64,000 nt of DNA from Anderseniella sp. (GCA_028289645.1 JANQOK010000017.1:310001-374000), one strand, 5' to 3'. Shown: positions 35,325 to 45,608, counted from the stretch's first letter. Notes: generated from the letters alone by a model not told the origin. Made by a program: numbers and translations.

Positions 35325-35909
35325 TCAAGCATCCACTCCGACAATACGGTAAGTGCTGTGGCGGATATCTCCCTGCCAGAACCACATAGCCAGCATTGGT
35401 TCCTGCTGGGTCGTTGTTGCATGTGGCTGGTTCGAGGCATGGCAGATGTGAGTGCCAGGAGGCTGCGCGACAAACTCATCATTGTCGATCTGCCACATGG
35501 CGGTGCCACTGAGCACCAGATAGTCTTCTTCTGCGCAATGCCAGTGGCTTGGATAAGCGGTGTCTCGCTGTTGCAGATACAAGCCGAAGTTGACGTCGGT
35601 ACTGGGAAGTATGCCTTCCGGTCCTGCCAGTTCGACATAGGCGAACCTGCCCTGAAAGCTTGCAGGCATCTTCATGCTTCCCTGCTTCCAGGGCAATGAG
35701 ACCCCGGTGTCTGAAAGTTGCTGCTGCAAAACGGGAAAGCAGGTCAGCGATGCAAGTGCCTGATCATAGTCCAGTTGAAGAGCATCCGGTACATTGCGAC
35801 CGGCGAACACTTTTCGTTCAGGCGCAACCACCGACTTGACCAGACCTGCAATATGCGGAGCACCGGCTTGTGACCAGGCATCGGCATAAGCCCCTAGAAG
35901 AGCGATCAT
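35325..35909 (-). CDS. DMSP-lyase-like cupin (DddQ/DddL type)
   Basis: A 194-residue single-domain cupin resembling the dimethylsulfoniopropionate lyase family, which releases dimethyl sulfide and acrylate. Candidate catalytic and metal residues: Tyr111, His122 and His124 (SHWHCAEEDY), Glu128, Tyr130 and His163 (QPHA), matching the pattern of DddQ. The tail EPMLAMWFWQGDI also fits. No acrylate-handling genes are adjacent; an AraC/MFS pair lies next to it. Generic cupin function remains possible. It overlaps the MBL gene by one base, so the two may share a transcript. Confidence 0.72.
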   Translation of the reverse strand: MIALLGAYADAWSQAGAPHIAGLVKSVVAPERKVFAGRNVPDALQLDYDQALASLTCFPVLQQQLSDTGVSLPWKQGSMKMPASFQGRFAYVELAGPEGILPSTDVNFGLYLQQRDTAYPSHWHCAEEDYLVLSGTAMWQIDNDEFVAQPPGTHICHASNQPHATTTQQEPMLAMWFWQGDIRHSTYRIVGVDA

Positions 35910-36706
35910 CAGCCGATCTCCAGCACCATCCCGTCATAAGCGGGCACAACGTTATCCGGCAATTCGCTGCACAGAGTCTGATAGTCCATGTCGACATGCA
36001 TGTTGGTCAGTATGGCACGTTTTGGTTTCATGCGTTCAATCCATGCCAATGCATCATCGAGACTGAAGTGACTTGGATGCGGGGTGCGTCTGAGCGCATC
36101 AACAACCCAGATGTCCAGACCTTCAAGATATTGCAGTGAATGTTCCGGCACCTTGATCAGGTCCGGCGTATACGCGGCGGCGCCGATGCGAAACCCGAGC
36201 GCGTCGATATCACCATGGTGCACGGAAAACGGCATCGCTGTGAGCTCGCCGGCGTCGCCGGTTGTGGCGACCGGCTGTTCCGGCTCGATGCCGTTCATCT
36301 CCAGTATCGGAGGATAGGATGAGCCCGGTGGCGTGACGAAACAATAGCTGAATCGGGACAGCAACATGTCCGCCGTGTTGCGCTCGGCCCAGACGCGGAC
36401 CCGGGACCGCATATTGATCGCCACCTGACGCAGGTCATCGATGCCATGTGTGTGGTCTGCATGCTCGTGGGTGAACCAGACCCCGTCCAGGGTGGCTGTG
36501 CCGGCACTATTGAGCTGCGACACAAGGTCAGGTGTGGTGTCGACGAGTACACGTGTGTGGGCGTCCCCTTCCCGCTTATCCAGCAAAACTGAGCACCGCC
36601 TGCGCCGGTTTTTGGGCTCGTTCGGATCACATTGCCCCCAGTTGTTGCCGATACGGGGCACGCCGCCTGACGACCCGCAGCCCAGGATGGTGAACGTCAG
36701 GCTCAT
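35909..36706 (-). CDS. MBL-fold metallo-hydrolase (PhnP-like)
   Basis: A 265-residue metallo-beta-lactamase-fold phosphodiesterase. N-terminal LGCGSSGGVPRIGNNWG and Cys-containing loop, zinc motif THEHADHTHGIDDLR, later His in HHGDIDALGF and NMHVDMDY. This matches the PhnP/RNase Z-related subgroup that often follows tatD. It overlaps the TatD-family gene by four bases. Confidence 0.88.
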   Translation of the reverse strand: MSLTFTILGCGSSGGVPRIGNNWGQCDPNEPKNRRRRCSVLLDKREGDAHTRVLVDTTPDLVSQLNSAGTATLDGVWFTHEHADHTHGIDDLRQVAINMRSRVRVWAERNTADMLLSRFSYCFVTPPGSSYPPILEMNGIEPEQPVATTGDAGELTAMPFSVHHGDIDALGFRIGAAAYTPDLIKVPEHSLQYLEGLDIWVVDALRRTPHPSHFSLDDALAWIERMKPKRAILTNMHVDMDYQTLCSELPDNVVPAYDGMVLEIG

Positions 36707-37512
36707 GCGGCAACCCCGTAGGCGGCCGGCCGTGGCGCCTTGTCAAACAGCCGGAAGAAGTTGTCCGAGGTGATCTCCGCCATCTGCTCGACACTCATCC
36801 CCTTGACGTCGGCCAGGTGTGCCAGCGTGTGGGCCGTATAGGCCGGTTCATTGCTCTGTCCGCGATGCGGCTCAGGGGCCAGATACGGAGCGTCGGTTTC
36901 CACCAGCATCCTGTCGAGTGGACATAGCCTGGCGGCGTCGCGGATGGCTTCAGCCGATTTGAAGGTGAGGATGCCTGAGAATGACAGGTAAGCCCCGATG
37001 GCCAGGCCCCGCTCAGCAAGATCAATTCCCGAGGAAAAGCAATGCAAAAGCGGCTTGAAGGCCCCCTTCCCCATCTCGTCCTCCAGAATGCCGGCCGTAT
37101 CGGCTTCCGCGGAGCGTGAGTGTATGACCAGCGGCAGGCCGGTCTCGCGGGCGGCTGCTATATGGGTCCGAAATCCGCTGGCCTGTGCGTGGCGCGGTGA
37201 ATTGTCGTAGTGATAATCCAGCCCCGCTTCGCCAATGCCGATGCACTTTGGGTGCTGCGCCAACGCGGCCAGTTGCTCCGCGGTCACATCCGGTTCCTCT
37301 GCCGCATTGTGCGGGTGTGTGCCGACCGTGCAGTAAACCTCATCATGGGTTTCGGCCAGGTTGCGGATGGTGTCGAAGTTTTTGACCCTGGTGGAGATCG
37401 ACACCATCATGTGGACGCCCGCTTCGTGGGCGCGCGAAATCACGCCTGCGAGATCGTCGCGCAGGACATCAAAGTCAAGATGGCAATGGCTGTCTACGAT
37501 GGCAGGTTTCAT
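36703..37512 (-). CDS. TatD-family metal-dependent hydrolase
   Basis: A 269-residue TIM-barrel DNase/hydrolase. Metal ligands: DSHCHLDF at the N-terminus, Glu in GIGEAGLDYHYD, His in LVIHSRSAEADT and HCFSSG, Asp in LVETDAPYLAPEPHRGQ. It lies downstream of metG and upstream of the MBL gene with a four-base overlap, the usual metG-tatD-MBL order of this group. Confidence 0.92.
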   Translation of the reverse strand: MKPAIVDSHCHLDFDVLRDDLAGVISRAHEAGVHMMVSISTRVKNFDTIRNLAETHDEVYCTVGTHPHNAAEEPDVTAEQLAALAQHPKCIGIGEAGLDYHYDNSPRHAQASGFRTHIAAARETGLPLVIHSRSAEADTAGILEDEMGKGAFKPLLHCFSSGIDLAERGLAIGAYLSFSGILTFKSAEAIRDAARLCPLDRMLVETDAPYLAPEPHRGQSNEPAYTAHTLAHLADVKGMSVEQMAEITSDNFFRLFDKAPRPAAYGVAA

Positions 37513-37531
37513 CTGACGTCACGCTCTTTGG

Positions 37532-39082
37532 TCAGTCTTTGTCGTCTTCAACGTAACGTGGAAACACGCCTGCCGGTTTTGGCAATGCAATGCCGGATTG
37601 CAGGCGTCCTGACTCACCCAGATGTGCGAAACTCCGGGCCTCGTCCGGCACCATGAGCAGATCCAGCAGTTTGCCTGCAGAGGCCGGCATGTAGGCCTGC
37701 GCAAAGATCGCCACCTGCCGGATGACTTCGGCGGTGACATACAGCACCGTTGCCATGCGCTGCGGGTCGGTCTTCTTCAAGGCCCACGGCTCCTGGCCGG
37801 CAAAGTACCGGTTGGCGTCTGCGACAACCTTCCAGATGGCGTCGAGAGACCTGTGCAGCGCCTGCACCTCGTGATGCTCACGGCACTGCGGCAGCAGCGC
37901 GTCCGCCGCGGCCAGAATCTCCCTGTCGTCGGCGGTAAACTCTCCCGCAGACGGCACAATGCCTTCGCAGTTCTTTGCGATCATCGACAATGAGCGCTGC
38001 GCAAGGTTGCCGAGGTCATTGGCAAGATCGGCGTTCACCCGTGCCACAATGGCCTCGTGGCTGTAGTTGCCGTCCTGGCCAAACGGGACCTCACGCATGA
38101 AAAAGTAGCGCACCTGGTCAACACCGTACCGGTCGATCATGGATTGTGGATCGACGACATTGCCGACCGATTTTGACATCTTCTCTCCACGGTTGAACAG
38201 GAAGCCATGTCCAAACACCCGCTTTGGCAGCGGCAAGCCCGCGGACATCAGGAACGCCGGCCAGTAGACGGCGTGAAAGCGGACGATGTCCTTGCCTATG
38301 ATGTGAATGTCAGCCGGCCAGAATTTCGCCAGTTTCGGGTCGTCATTGAGATAGCCGGTAGCGGTCATGTAATTGGTCAGGGCGTCGACCCAGACATACA
38401 TGATGTGACCGGGTGCGTCCGGCACCGGTATGCCCCAGTCGAAGGTCGTGCGCGAAACCGACAGGTCCTTCAGGCCGCCCTTGACGAAACTGACAACCTC
38501 GTTGCGCCGTTCAGCCGGTCCAATGAAGTCCGGGTGCTCGTCATAAAGTTCCAGCAACCTGTCCTGGTATTCGGACAGCTTGAAAAAATAGCTCTCCTCC
38601 TCCACCCATTCGACAGGCGTCCCGGTCTTGATCGCGAACTTGCCGCCATCGCGGTCTTCCAGCTCATCCTCGCCATAGAAGGCTTCGTCCCTGACCGAAT
38701 ACCAGCCGGCATATGTGTCGAGATAGATGTCGCCGGCAGCCTGCATCTTTCTCCAGATGGTCTGGACGGCCTCGTGGTGACGCGGCTCGGAAGTGCGGAT
38801 GAAATCGTCGTTTGAACAGTTCAATGCCTTGACCATGACTTCGAACTTGGGCGCCATCTCGTCGACAAACTCAGCCGCCGAGCGATCCAGCTTCTGGGCC
38901 GTTTGCTGAATTTTCTGGCCGTGTTCGTCCGTGCCGGTGACGAAAAACACATCGTATCCGTCCAGCCTTTTGAAACGCGCCATGGCATCGGTCGCGAGTG
39001 CTTCATAGGCGTGGCCGATATGCGGGTCGCCGTTCGGATATGAAATGGCGGTGGTGATGTAGAATGTGGGCTTTTCGGTCAT
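37532..39082 (-). CDS. metG: Methionyl-tRNA synthetase
   Basis: Class I aminoacyl-tRNA synthetase of about 516 residues. HIGH motif as HIGH in [25 protein letters not shown] in [11 protein letters not shown]. Anticodon-binding helices are present; there is no C-terminal EMAP-like domain. Start chosen at [16 protein letters not shown]; the frame extends 14 codons further upstream into holB. Only ten bases separate it from the holB stop. Confidence 0.94.
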   Translation of the reverse strand: MTEKPTFYITTAISYPNGDPHIGHAYEALATDAMARFKRLDGYDVFFVTGTDEHGQKIQQTAQKLDRSAAEFVDEMAPKFEVMVKALNCSNDDFIRTSEPRHHEAVQTIWRKMQAAGDIYLDTYAGWYSVRDEAFYGEDELEDRDGGKFAIKTGTPVEWVEEESYFFKLSEYQDRLLELYDEHPDFIGPAERRNEVVSFVKGGLKDLSVSRTTFDWGIPVPDAPGHIMYVWVDALTNYMTATGYLNDDPKLAKFWPADIHIIGKDIVRFHAVYWPAFLMSAGLPLPKRVFGHGFLFNRGEKMSKSVGNVVDPQSMIDRYGVDQVRYFFMREVPFGQDGNYSHEAIVARVNADLANDLGNLAQRSLSMIAKNCEGIVPSAGEFTADDREILAAADALLPQCREHHEVQALHRSLDAIWKVVADANRYFAGQEPWALKKTDPQRMATVLYVTAEVIRQVAIFAQAYMPASAGKLLDLLMVPDEARSFAHLGESGRLQSGIALPKPAGVFPRYVEDDKD

Positions 39083-39092
39083 GTGAAAGTCT

Positions 39093-40130
39093 TCATGCCT
39101 TGCGGGCTTGCTCGATGAGGTCAAATGCCTGCAGCAGCGTCAGGCGCCGGTCGAGGTTTAGGGCATTTGTTTCACGAATGGAATGCCCGATTAGCGCATG
39201 GGCATCGGCAAGTGCATGGCCCTGCCGTCGGTCCGCCGGTTGCCTGATGGCCGTCGCGGCAGCCGCAGTGATCCAGCCGTCAAGCAGCGCGCAAAACACA
39301 TTGAAGCGATCATCACTGCCGCGGCCGTACAGGGCGTTGGCAATCGTCATCCTGGTCTTGGTGTCCAGTCGGCCGGCCTCCACGGCCTTTGTAAACCTGT
39401 CAAAGACGGCACCGGCCCCGGTTTCCGCAAGGGCCAGCGCGAGGCCGGGTCTGCCATTGGCTATTGCAATGTGCGGCAGCGCCGGTTTGCCGAGCCCGTC
39501 CGGCAACAGCTCAAGCGCCGATGCGGTATCTTGTGGCGACAGTGGTTGCAATGCCAGTTCAATGCACCGCGACCTGATTGTCGGCAGCAGTTTTCCGCGC
39601 TCATGGCACAACAGGATGAACAGGCTTCTCTCTGGCGGTTCTTCCAGGGTTTTCAGAATCGAATTGGCCGCTGCGGCGTTCATTTCATCCGCAACATCAA
39701 CGATGGCAATGCGCCAGCCTCCGGCACCGGCTGTCTTGCTGAAAAAGTCCGCGGCTTTTCGGCTCGCATCAACCGTTATGCCAGCCTTCAGTTTTCCCTT
39801 CTCCACGTCTCGCTGCACAACGAGCAGGTCAGGATGCGACCGTGCCGACACCTGTGAGGTGACAATGTCATCGGCGGGTATTGCAAGTGTGTCGCCGGGA
39901 GCGGTCTCATGATCGGGATAACGCAGCAGGTAGCGCGCCAGACGATAGGCCAGCGTGGCCTTGCCCACCCCCTTTGGCCCGGTAATCAGCCAGCCGTGAT
40001 GAAACCTGCCGGATTGGTAGGCCTCCAGCAGATGCCGTTCGGCTGCATCGTGACCGATGAGAGATTGGGCATGGCGTGGATGCAGCTGGGTTTCGCGCGG
40101 ATCGATCTGCTCATCGTCTTTTGCGCTCAT
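39093..40130 (-). CDS. holB: DNA polymerase III delta-prime subunit
   Basis: Clamp-loader AAA+ subunit of 345 residues. The P-loop is [19 protein letters not shown]. The SRC motif is present as [13 protein letters not shown]. The sensor region is [18 protein letters not shown]. The zinc-binding cysteines seen in gamma/tau are absent, as in other alphaproteobacterial delta-prime proteins. It overlaps tmk by four bases. Confidence 0.92.
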   Translation of the reverse strand: MSAKDDEQIDPRETQLHPRHAQSLIGHDAAERHLLEAYQSGRFHHGWLITGPKGVGKATLAYRLARYLLRYPDHETAPGDTLAIPADDIVTSQVSARSHPDLLVVQRDVEKGKLKAGITVDASRKAADFFSKTAGAGGWRIAIVDVADEMNAAAANSILKTLEEPPERSLFILLCHERGKLLPTIRSRCIELALQPLSPQDTASALELLPDGLGKPALPHIAIANGRPGLALALAETGAGAVFDRFTKAVEAGRLDTKTRMTIANALYGRGSDDRFNVFCALLDGWITAAAATAIRQPADRRQGHALADAHALIGHSIRETNALNLDRRLTLLQAFDLIEQARKA

Positions 40131-40762
40131 TGCCGGGCATCCTCAATGAGCGGAGAAAGCGCCTGCCAGACCTGAGATGCGACGTCGTCTTTGGAACCGG
40201 AAGCATCAATGACTGTGCATCGGGCTGAAAACTCATTCGCAACAGCGAGGTAGCCCTCCCGTAACCGGTCGTGGAACGCCAGCCCTTTGCGTTCGAAGCG
40301 ATCATCACCGCCGCGCGTCCCGGCCCTTTCAAGCCCGATGCGCGGATCCAAGTCGAAAACCAATGTGAGATCCGGCTGTGTTTCGCCGACGATGTTTTGG
40401 TCGAGTTGATCAATGAGCTGGCTGTCACCCTCGCCGGCGTAGCCCTGATAGGCCCGTGTCGAATCGGCAAATCGGTCACAGATTACGACCGCTCCTTCCG
40501 CGAGCGCCGGCTTGATTGTGTGGCGCAGATGGCTTTCCCGTGCGGCGTAGTTGAGCAATATTTCCGCCGTCACGCTCCAGCGTCCGGTTTCGCCACTAAC
40601 CAGCAATTGTCGGATGGCATCGGCATCTGCAGACCCGCCGGGTTCGCGGGTTGCAACAACTTGATATCCAAGCTGGCGCAATTTCCCAGCGAGCACCAAG
40701 GCCTGTGTGCTCTTGCCGGTGCCTTCACCGCCTTCAAATGTAATGAACAATGCCCGTTTCAT
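40127..40762 (-). CDS. tmk: Thymidylate kinase
   Basis: A 211-residue kinase converting dTMP to dTDP. P-loop FEGGEGTGKSTQALVLAGKL, DR(F) motif ICDRFADSTRAYQGYAGEGD and the LVFDLDPRIGLERA segment. It is followed with a four-base overlap by holB and then metG, a conserved order. Confidence 0.95.
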   Translation of the reverse strand: MKRALFITFEGGEGTGKSTQALVLAGKLRQLGYQVVATREPGGSADADAIRQLLVSGETGRWSVTAEILLNYAARESHLRHTIKPALAEGAVVICDRFADSTRAYQGYAGEGDSQLIDQLDQNIVGETQPDLTLVFDLDPRIGLERAGTRGGDDRFERKGLAFHDRLREGYLAVANEFSARCTVIDASGSKDDVASQVWQALSPLIEDARQ

Positions 40763-40777
40763 GAGGAGATGGTTTTA

Positions 40778-41971
40778 TCAACCACCGAGGGCCATGAAAA
40801 GCGCCGAATCCAGAGCCTTCTTCCACATGCTGTCAGTTGCCGCCACGCTACTCTTGGTGTGCACCGGCGCCTTGTAGACAAGCTTGCCGTCACTCAGTAT
40901 CCGCACCACGCCGATTTCGGTGCCAGCCTTGATCGGCGCTTTCAGAGGGCCTGAATAGACCAGCTGGACTTCGGCAGTGGCCTGCTCTTCTTCCGACAGC
41001 AGGGTCAGGATGTTGTTCTTGGTGATCAGCTTGACCGACGGTTCCTCGCCTCCCCAGACACGGGCCTGACCGACGGTGTCTCCTGCGGAAAACAGCCGTA
41101 CAGCGCGAAACTTCCTGAAACCGAAGTCAAGCAGGCGTTCGGTTTCCTGGGCGCGGTCGCGCCTGGTTTTCATGCCGCCGACCACCGTGATCAGACGCCT
41201 GCCTTCACGCTCGGCAGATCCAATCATGCCATAACCTGATTGCCTGATGTAACCGGTTTTCACGCCATCGGCGCCGCGGTACTTGCCCAGCAGCGGATTG
41301 CGGTTTTGTTGCGTGATGTTGTTCCAGGTAAACTCCCGGATGCCGTAGTACTTATAGTATTCCGGGAATACCTCGATGATGTACCGGGTCAGGCTGGCCA
41401 GTTCGCGCATGGTGGTCAGATGACCATCCGCAGGCAGGCCGGTGGCGTTCTTGAACGTTGATTTCGGCAGGCCCAACTCCCGGACACGCCTGGTCATGTC
41501 GTCGGCAAAACCGTCTTCGGTGCCGCCTATGGCTTGTGCAATTGCGATTGCGGCATCGTTGCCGGAGTGAACCACGACGCCCTTGATCAGATTCTCCAAT
41601 GAGACCTTCGACCCCACTTCGGCATACATGGTGGAGCTTCTGGATGGTGCCCCGCCCCGGCGCCAGGCGTCTTCGGTAATGGTGAACTCATCGGTGAGCT
41701 TCAAACGCCCCTGTTTGAGCCGCTCGAACACCATGATCATGGTCATGACCTTGCTCATGCTGGCCGGGGGCACCAACTCATCGGCATTTTTCTCGAAAAG
41801 GACCTTGCCGGACCTGCTGTCCATGACAATGGCATAATCTGCAATGGTCTCGAACTCCTGGGCCGCAGCGGTTTTCCAGGACACAGAAACAAGCAGCATC
41901 ATGGCAATTGCCGCTACGGCCAGGAAAAACCTGGCTTGAGCGTTACCATAGTACCTTGCCTTATCTAGCAT
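40778..41971 (-). CDS. D-alanyl-D-alanine carboxypeptidase (PBP5/DacA-DacF type)
   Basis: A 397-residue penicillin-binding protein that trims peptidoglycan stem peptides. Signal peptide up to about residue 38 (TAAAQ). Catalytic SxxK is Ser71-Met-Ser-Lys74, SGN is in VVHSGNDAAIAIAQ, and KTG is in GVKTGYIRQSG. A C-terminal beta-rich domain follows and the end is a likely amphipathic membrane anchor (MWKKALDSALFMAL). Between rlpA and tmk, all on one strand. Confidence 0.93.
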   Translation of the reverse strand: MLDKARYYGNAQARFFLAVAAIAMMLLVSVSWKTAAAQEFETIADYAIVMDSRSGKVLFEKNADELVPPASMSKVMTMIMVFERLKQGRLKLTDEFTITEDAWRRGGAPSRSSTMYAEVGSKVSLENLIKGVVVHSGNDAAIAIAQAIGGTEDGFADDMTRRVRELGLPKSTFKNATGLPADGHLTTMRELASLTRYIIEVFPEYYKYYGIREFTWNNITQQNRNPLLGKYRGADGVKTGYIRQSGYGMIGSAEREGRRLITVVGGMKTRRDRAQETERLLDFGFRKFRAVRLFSAGDTVGQARVWGGEEPSVKLITKNNILTLLSEEEQATAEVQLVYSGPLKAPIKAGTEIGVVRILSDGKLVYKAPVHTKSSVAATDSMWKKALDSALFMALGG

Positions 41972-42061
41972 GGTGACCGCCGTTGTCTTTCAAGTTGATG
42001 GATTCTTCCTCAACATTACCCATAGACATGGGTGCAATCAACAGGCGCCAGTCTAGACCAT

Positions 42062-43015
42062 TCAGTTGATTGCAGAATTCACAACAGCGTCATGATGGCC
42101 ACGGGCCCGTACCTGCTGCAGGGCCGACTGCGCGGTGGCATGGTTGTCGAGCGGACCGACGCGGACCCGGTACAGCGGACCGAAGGAACCGTTGGCGGGC
42201 TTGATCTGAACACTGCCGAGGTCTGCCAGGGCTTCCTTGGTGCGCTGAGCGTTGCCGGGGTCAGCAAAAGCTGCAACCTGAATGTAGTAACCGCCGCTTC
42301 CGGTGGGGGCAGATGCCGCGGTATTGGCGGTGTGCAGTTGCGGTTGGCTTTCACCGTAGCGGCCGTCTCGCAGATTGGCGTTGGCGATCATCTGGTTCAA
42401 CGGCGTACGCCGGTTCAATTCCTGGTTCATTGCTGCCAGATGGCTGTAGGTCGGATCTTGTAGCGGTGCTGGACCAATATATTGTACATGGGTCTTCGCT
42501 TTGCCTTTTCCCCGGAACCTGAGAAGATCGGCCGAACGTTTGGACATGTCTATTATACGGTCGTTGACGAATGGGCCGCGGTCGTTGACCCTCACAATCA
42601 CCTCACGACCGTTTTCAAGGTTTGTCACCTTCGCATAGCTCGGCAGTTCCATGGTGGTGTGGGCAGCAGTCAGCTGCTCCATATCGAACCATTCGCCATT
42701 TGACGTCATGCGCCGGTTGAACTTCGGTCCGTACCATGACGCGACGCCTGTCTTGCTGTAGTTCGGCTCATGCTTCGGATAGAACCAGTTGCCGGCGACC
42801 TGGTATGGTTTGCCGACATGACGCCGGCCGCCGCCTTTCGGCATTGGACCTTTGGCATCATCCCAAATGGGAGAGCCAACACCTGCGAACGGATCCTTCT
42901 TGCCGGAGCCGGAACATCCCGCCAGGGCGATGGCAACCGCACACAGCACCCCTGCCCCGATAAAGTAATAACCGTTGTTCCTGCGTGTCGGCAGCCGCAA
43001 ATTCTGATCTGTCAT
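42062..43015 (-). CDS. rlpA: Septal ring lytic transglycosylase RlpA with SPOR domain
   Basis: A 317-residue lipoprotein. The lipobox LAGC puts the lipidated cysteine at position 34. The double-psi beta-barrel has the RlpA motif GVASWYGPKFNRRMTSNGEW and VRVNDRGPFVNDRIIDMSKR. The C-terminal SPOR domain (GGYYIQVAAFADPGNAQRTK) binds denuded glycan at division sites. Upstream of the carboxypeptidase gene and likely co-transcribed. Confidence 0.93.
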   Translation of the reverse strand: MTDQNLRLPTRRNNGYYFIGAGVLCAVAIALAGCSGSGKKDPFAGVGSPIWDDAKGPMPKGGGRRHVGKPYQVAGNWFYPKHEPNYSKTGVASWYGPKFNRRMTSNGEWFDMEQLTAAHTTMELPSYAKVTNLENGREVIVRVNDRGPFVNDRIIDMSKRSADLLRFRGKGKAKTHVQYIGPAPLQDPTYSHLAAMNQELNRRTPLNQMIANANLRDGRYGESQPQLHTANTAASAPTGSGGYYIQVAAFADPGNAQRTKEALADLGSVQIKPANGSFGPLYRVRVGPLDNHATAQSALQQVRARGHHDAVVNSAIN

Positions 43016-43202
43016 GACCGAAATGTTCCCAGGTTTAAACGCCGTGCTGTCACCGGCACATCCTTAACGGATGCGCTAAATGTTTAACGAGTTTGCAGCA
43101 ATGACGGTAAAGGCGAGGTTCAGAAACACGGTTAACAAATTCTTGCAGCCCCGCCGGCCTTCGCGCTTTTCTGAGCGCGCCGGCCAAACTATAGTCTGCA
43201 CC

Positions 43203-44558
43203 ATGAACCAGATCCCCTCTCCGGTCGAAATGACCTCATCATTGAGCTTGCAACTCGGTAACGCGATAATGGCGCGACCGGTGTCCGATCATGACCTGCA
43301 GGCTGCTGCGCTGTTCACTCTTGACGCGGTTGCGAACATTGTCGCGGGCCGGAATTCTGTACAGGGGCGCAAATTGCTGGCGTGGCAAAGCGTCATGTCG
43401 GAAGGCTCGAACCGGACGATTGACAAAGCAAGATTGTCGTTCTTGTACGGAGGTTTGTGTCATATTCTTGAGGTGGATGACCTGCACCGGGCGTCGGTGG
43501 TTCATCCCGGGTGTGTCGTGGTTCCGGCTGTATTCGCGATGGCAGCGGGAACAGATGGCAAGTCAGCCCTGACCGCCGTATTGCGTGGATTTGAAGCCTG
43601 TTGCCGTGTGGGCATGAGCGTCGGGCCCGAACACTACAAAATTTGGCACAACACTGCCACTTGCGGCCCGTTCGGATCTGCGATGGCCGTTGCCAGTCTG
43701 CTGGACCTGGATGAAACGGCCTGCGTGCACGCGCTAGGAAATGCCGGCTCCCAGTCTTCCGGTTTGTGGCAGTTTCTCGATACCGGGGCTGAGACCAAGC
43801 ATCTGCATGCCGGGCGCGGGGCCGAGGCCGGCGTAGTTGCAGCCACGCTGGCTGCGCAGGGTTTTACCGGGGCGCCGGAAATCCTTGAAGGTAACCGGGG
43901 TTTCTACAAGGCGACCTGTCCCGACCCAGACCAGTCCAGGCTTCTGCCCGGCATGAACGAACGGTGGCAACTGCATGAAACGTCGATCAAACCATGGCCA
44001 TCGTGCCGGCACACCCACCCTGCGATAGAGTGCGCGATGGCACTTCACCGGCAATTGCAGGACGGCCGTGCCATCAAGGCGGTCAGGATTTCTGCCTATC
44101 AGGCGGCATTGGACCTGTGCGACCGCAGGGAAGTCGAGACTGCCTATGCCGGCAAGTTCTCGCTGCAGCACTGTGTGGCCACGGCGTTGCTCAGGGGTTC
44201 GGTGGTGTTTGACAGTTTCGAAGCCGAAGCACGATCGGAGGCCCGCGACCTGCGCCATAAAACCTCCGTGTCGTGTGCAGACGAGTATCAGTCCGCCTAT
44301 CCGGTGCACTGGGGCAGCCGGGTTGAGGTCGAGTTGCAAGATGGAAACTTCATTTCCCATGCGGTTGCCGATGCTCGAGGTGACCCGGAACTGCCACTGT
44401 CACACGATGATATGGTTGCAAAGGCGCGAGGCCTGCTCGCCCATGGCCGCTATCCGGACCCTGAACGCCTGATCGAGCAAGTTCTGGCCATGCCTGCGGG
44501 CGGGCTCGTGCCTGACCTCTCCGGGCTGATGAGCAGCGCTGAAAAGAGCACCGCCTGA
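43203..44558 (+). CDS. MmgE/PrpD family protein
   Basis: A 451-residue protein of the MmgE/PrpD family (2-methylcitrate dehydratase, cis-aconitate decarboxylase and relatives). It has the all-helical N-terminal part (VSDHDLQAAALFTLDAVANI) and conserved HHHP-like stretches (EVDDLHRASVVHPG; SIKPWPSCRHTHPAIEC). Start set at MNQIPSPVEM because the frame upstream of 43203 carries no family sequence. No methylcitrate-cycle genes are adjacent, so the substrate is open. Confidence 0.85.
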   Translation: MNQIPSPVEMTSSLSLQLGNAIMARPVSDHDLQAAALFTLDAVANIVAGRNSVQGRKLLAWQSVMSEGSNRTIDKARLSFLYGGLCHILEVDDLHRASVVHPGCVVVPAVFAMAAGTDGKSALTAVLRGFEACCRVGMSVGPEHYKIWHNTATCGPFGSAMAVASLLDLDETACVHALGNAGSQSSGLWQFLDTGAETKHLHAGRGAEAGVVAATLAAQGFTGAPEILEGNRGFYKATCPDPDQSRLLPGMNERWQLHETSIKPWPSCRHTHPAIECAMALHRQLQDGRAIKAVRISAYQAALDLCDRREVETAYAGKFSLQHCVATALLRGSVVFDSFEAEARSEARDLRHKTSVSCADEYQSAYPVHWGSRVEVELQDGNFISHAVADARGDPELPLSHDDMVAKARGLLAHGRYPDPERLIEQVLAMPAGGLVPDLSGLMSSAEKSTA

Positions 44559-44573
44559 CGCTTGCATGCAGAC

Positions 44574-45512
44574 CTAGTTGGCCGTTGAGCCACCGAGGAT
44601 TTCGGCTTCTGCCGGAGGATTGGCGGCGCCAGTGTCGGGTGTCTCACTGGTCTGCGGTTCCGAACCGGTGACAGTATCTGGCGTGTTGCCTGTTTCCTGC
44701 TCGGCTGCTTCCGCCTTGGCGGCAACCTCGAGAACCGCACGCAACCGCACCATGTTGCTGGCACCGTGAATGTTTCCGGCAGCGGCTGACCGCTGGTAGA
44801 GTTGCAGCGCCCTGTCGGTGTTCTTCACAGTTCCCCAGCCCATCTCATACATGCCGCCGAGATTGTTCTGGCCCCAGGAATTGCCGGACTGCGCCGTGTC
44901 GCTGAACAGGCGAAAGGCGGTCTGCAGGTCGCGGTCCACACCTTTGCCCTGCAGGTACATCAGGCCAAGATTGTTCTTTGAGGCGACATGGCCGAGGTCG
45001 GCTGCCTTTTCATAGAAACTGATTGCCTTGCCGGGCACTGCCTTGACGCCCTTTCCGTAATGATATGCGTCAGCGGCCCAGTAAGCCGCTTCCATGTGAC
45101 CCTTGTCGGCAGCACTGGCATACAGCGTAACGGCGTTTTTTGGGTTGGCTTTCAACCCCTTCGCGCCTTCACGCAACAGGTTTGCCAACAGAAACTGTGC
45201 TTCTGCGTTGCCTTTCTCCGACGCCGTGGTCAGCCAGCGCGCCGCGTCCACCGGACGCACGGGTGTGTCGTTGTCACCGGACAGATAGTCTTTGGCCAGC
45301 GATATCTGGATGTCGATATCGCCTTCTTGCGCCAGTTTGAGTTTTTCTTCGAATGACGGGGGCGGATCCACGGCGTCCTGGGGCACTTCAACAAGCGGAC
45401 TGTTCTCGACGACCGGGTTGTCCTCGACCGTTTGCGACCAGGCGGGTTGTGTCAGCCCCAAAGTCAGGGCCGCCGCGCTGACCGTTATTACAAGTTTCGC
45501 AAGTAGTTTCAT
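44574..45512 (-). CDS. Exported Sel1-repeat (TPR-like) protein
   Basis: About 312 residues. A signal peptide (KLLAKLVITVSAAALTLGL to PAWSQ) is followed by at least four Sel1 repeats, for example AARWLTTASEKGNAEAQFLL, KAISFYEKAADLGHVASKNN, QTAFRLFSDTAQSGNSWGQN and RALQLYQRSAAAGNIHGASN. The C-terminal 45 residues are a low-complexity Glu/Thr/Pro tail. Sel1 proteins scaffold protein complexes. Two adjacent ATGs (45515, 45512) could both serve; GGGGA lies at better spacing for the second. Confidence 0.85.
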   Translation of the reverse strand: MKLLAKLVITVSAAALTLGLTQPAWSQTVEDNPVVENSPLVEVPQDAVDPPPSFEEKLKLAQEGDIDIQISLAKDYLSGDNDTPVRPVDAARWLTTASEKGNAEAQFLLANLLREGAKGLKANPKNAVTLYASAADKGHMEAAYWAADAYHYGKGVKAVPGKAISFYEKAADLGHVASKNNLGLMYLQGKGVDRDLQTAFRLFSDTAQSGNSWGQNNLGGMYEMGWGTVKNTDRALQLYQRSAAAGNIHGASNMVRLRAVLEVAAKAEAAEQETGNTPDTVTGSEPQTSETPDTGAANPPAEAEILGGSTAN

Positions 45513-45608
45513 CATTGTCCCCAAGTGGCCCCTCAAGATATCGACTTGTTACATGCAGGTGCCTTGTTTGGCCAGCCCCCGTCCGCGGCCGTGTTTGTGC
45601 TCAGACAG

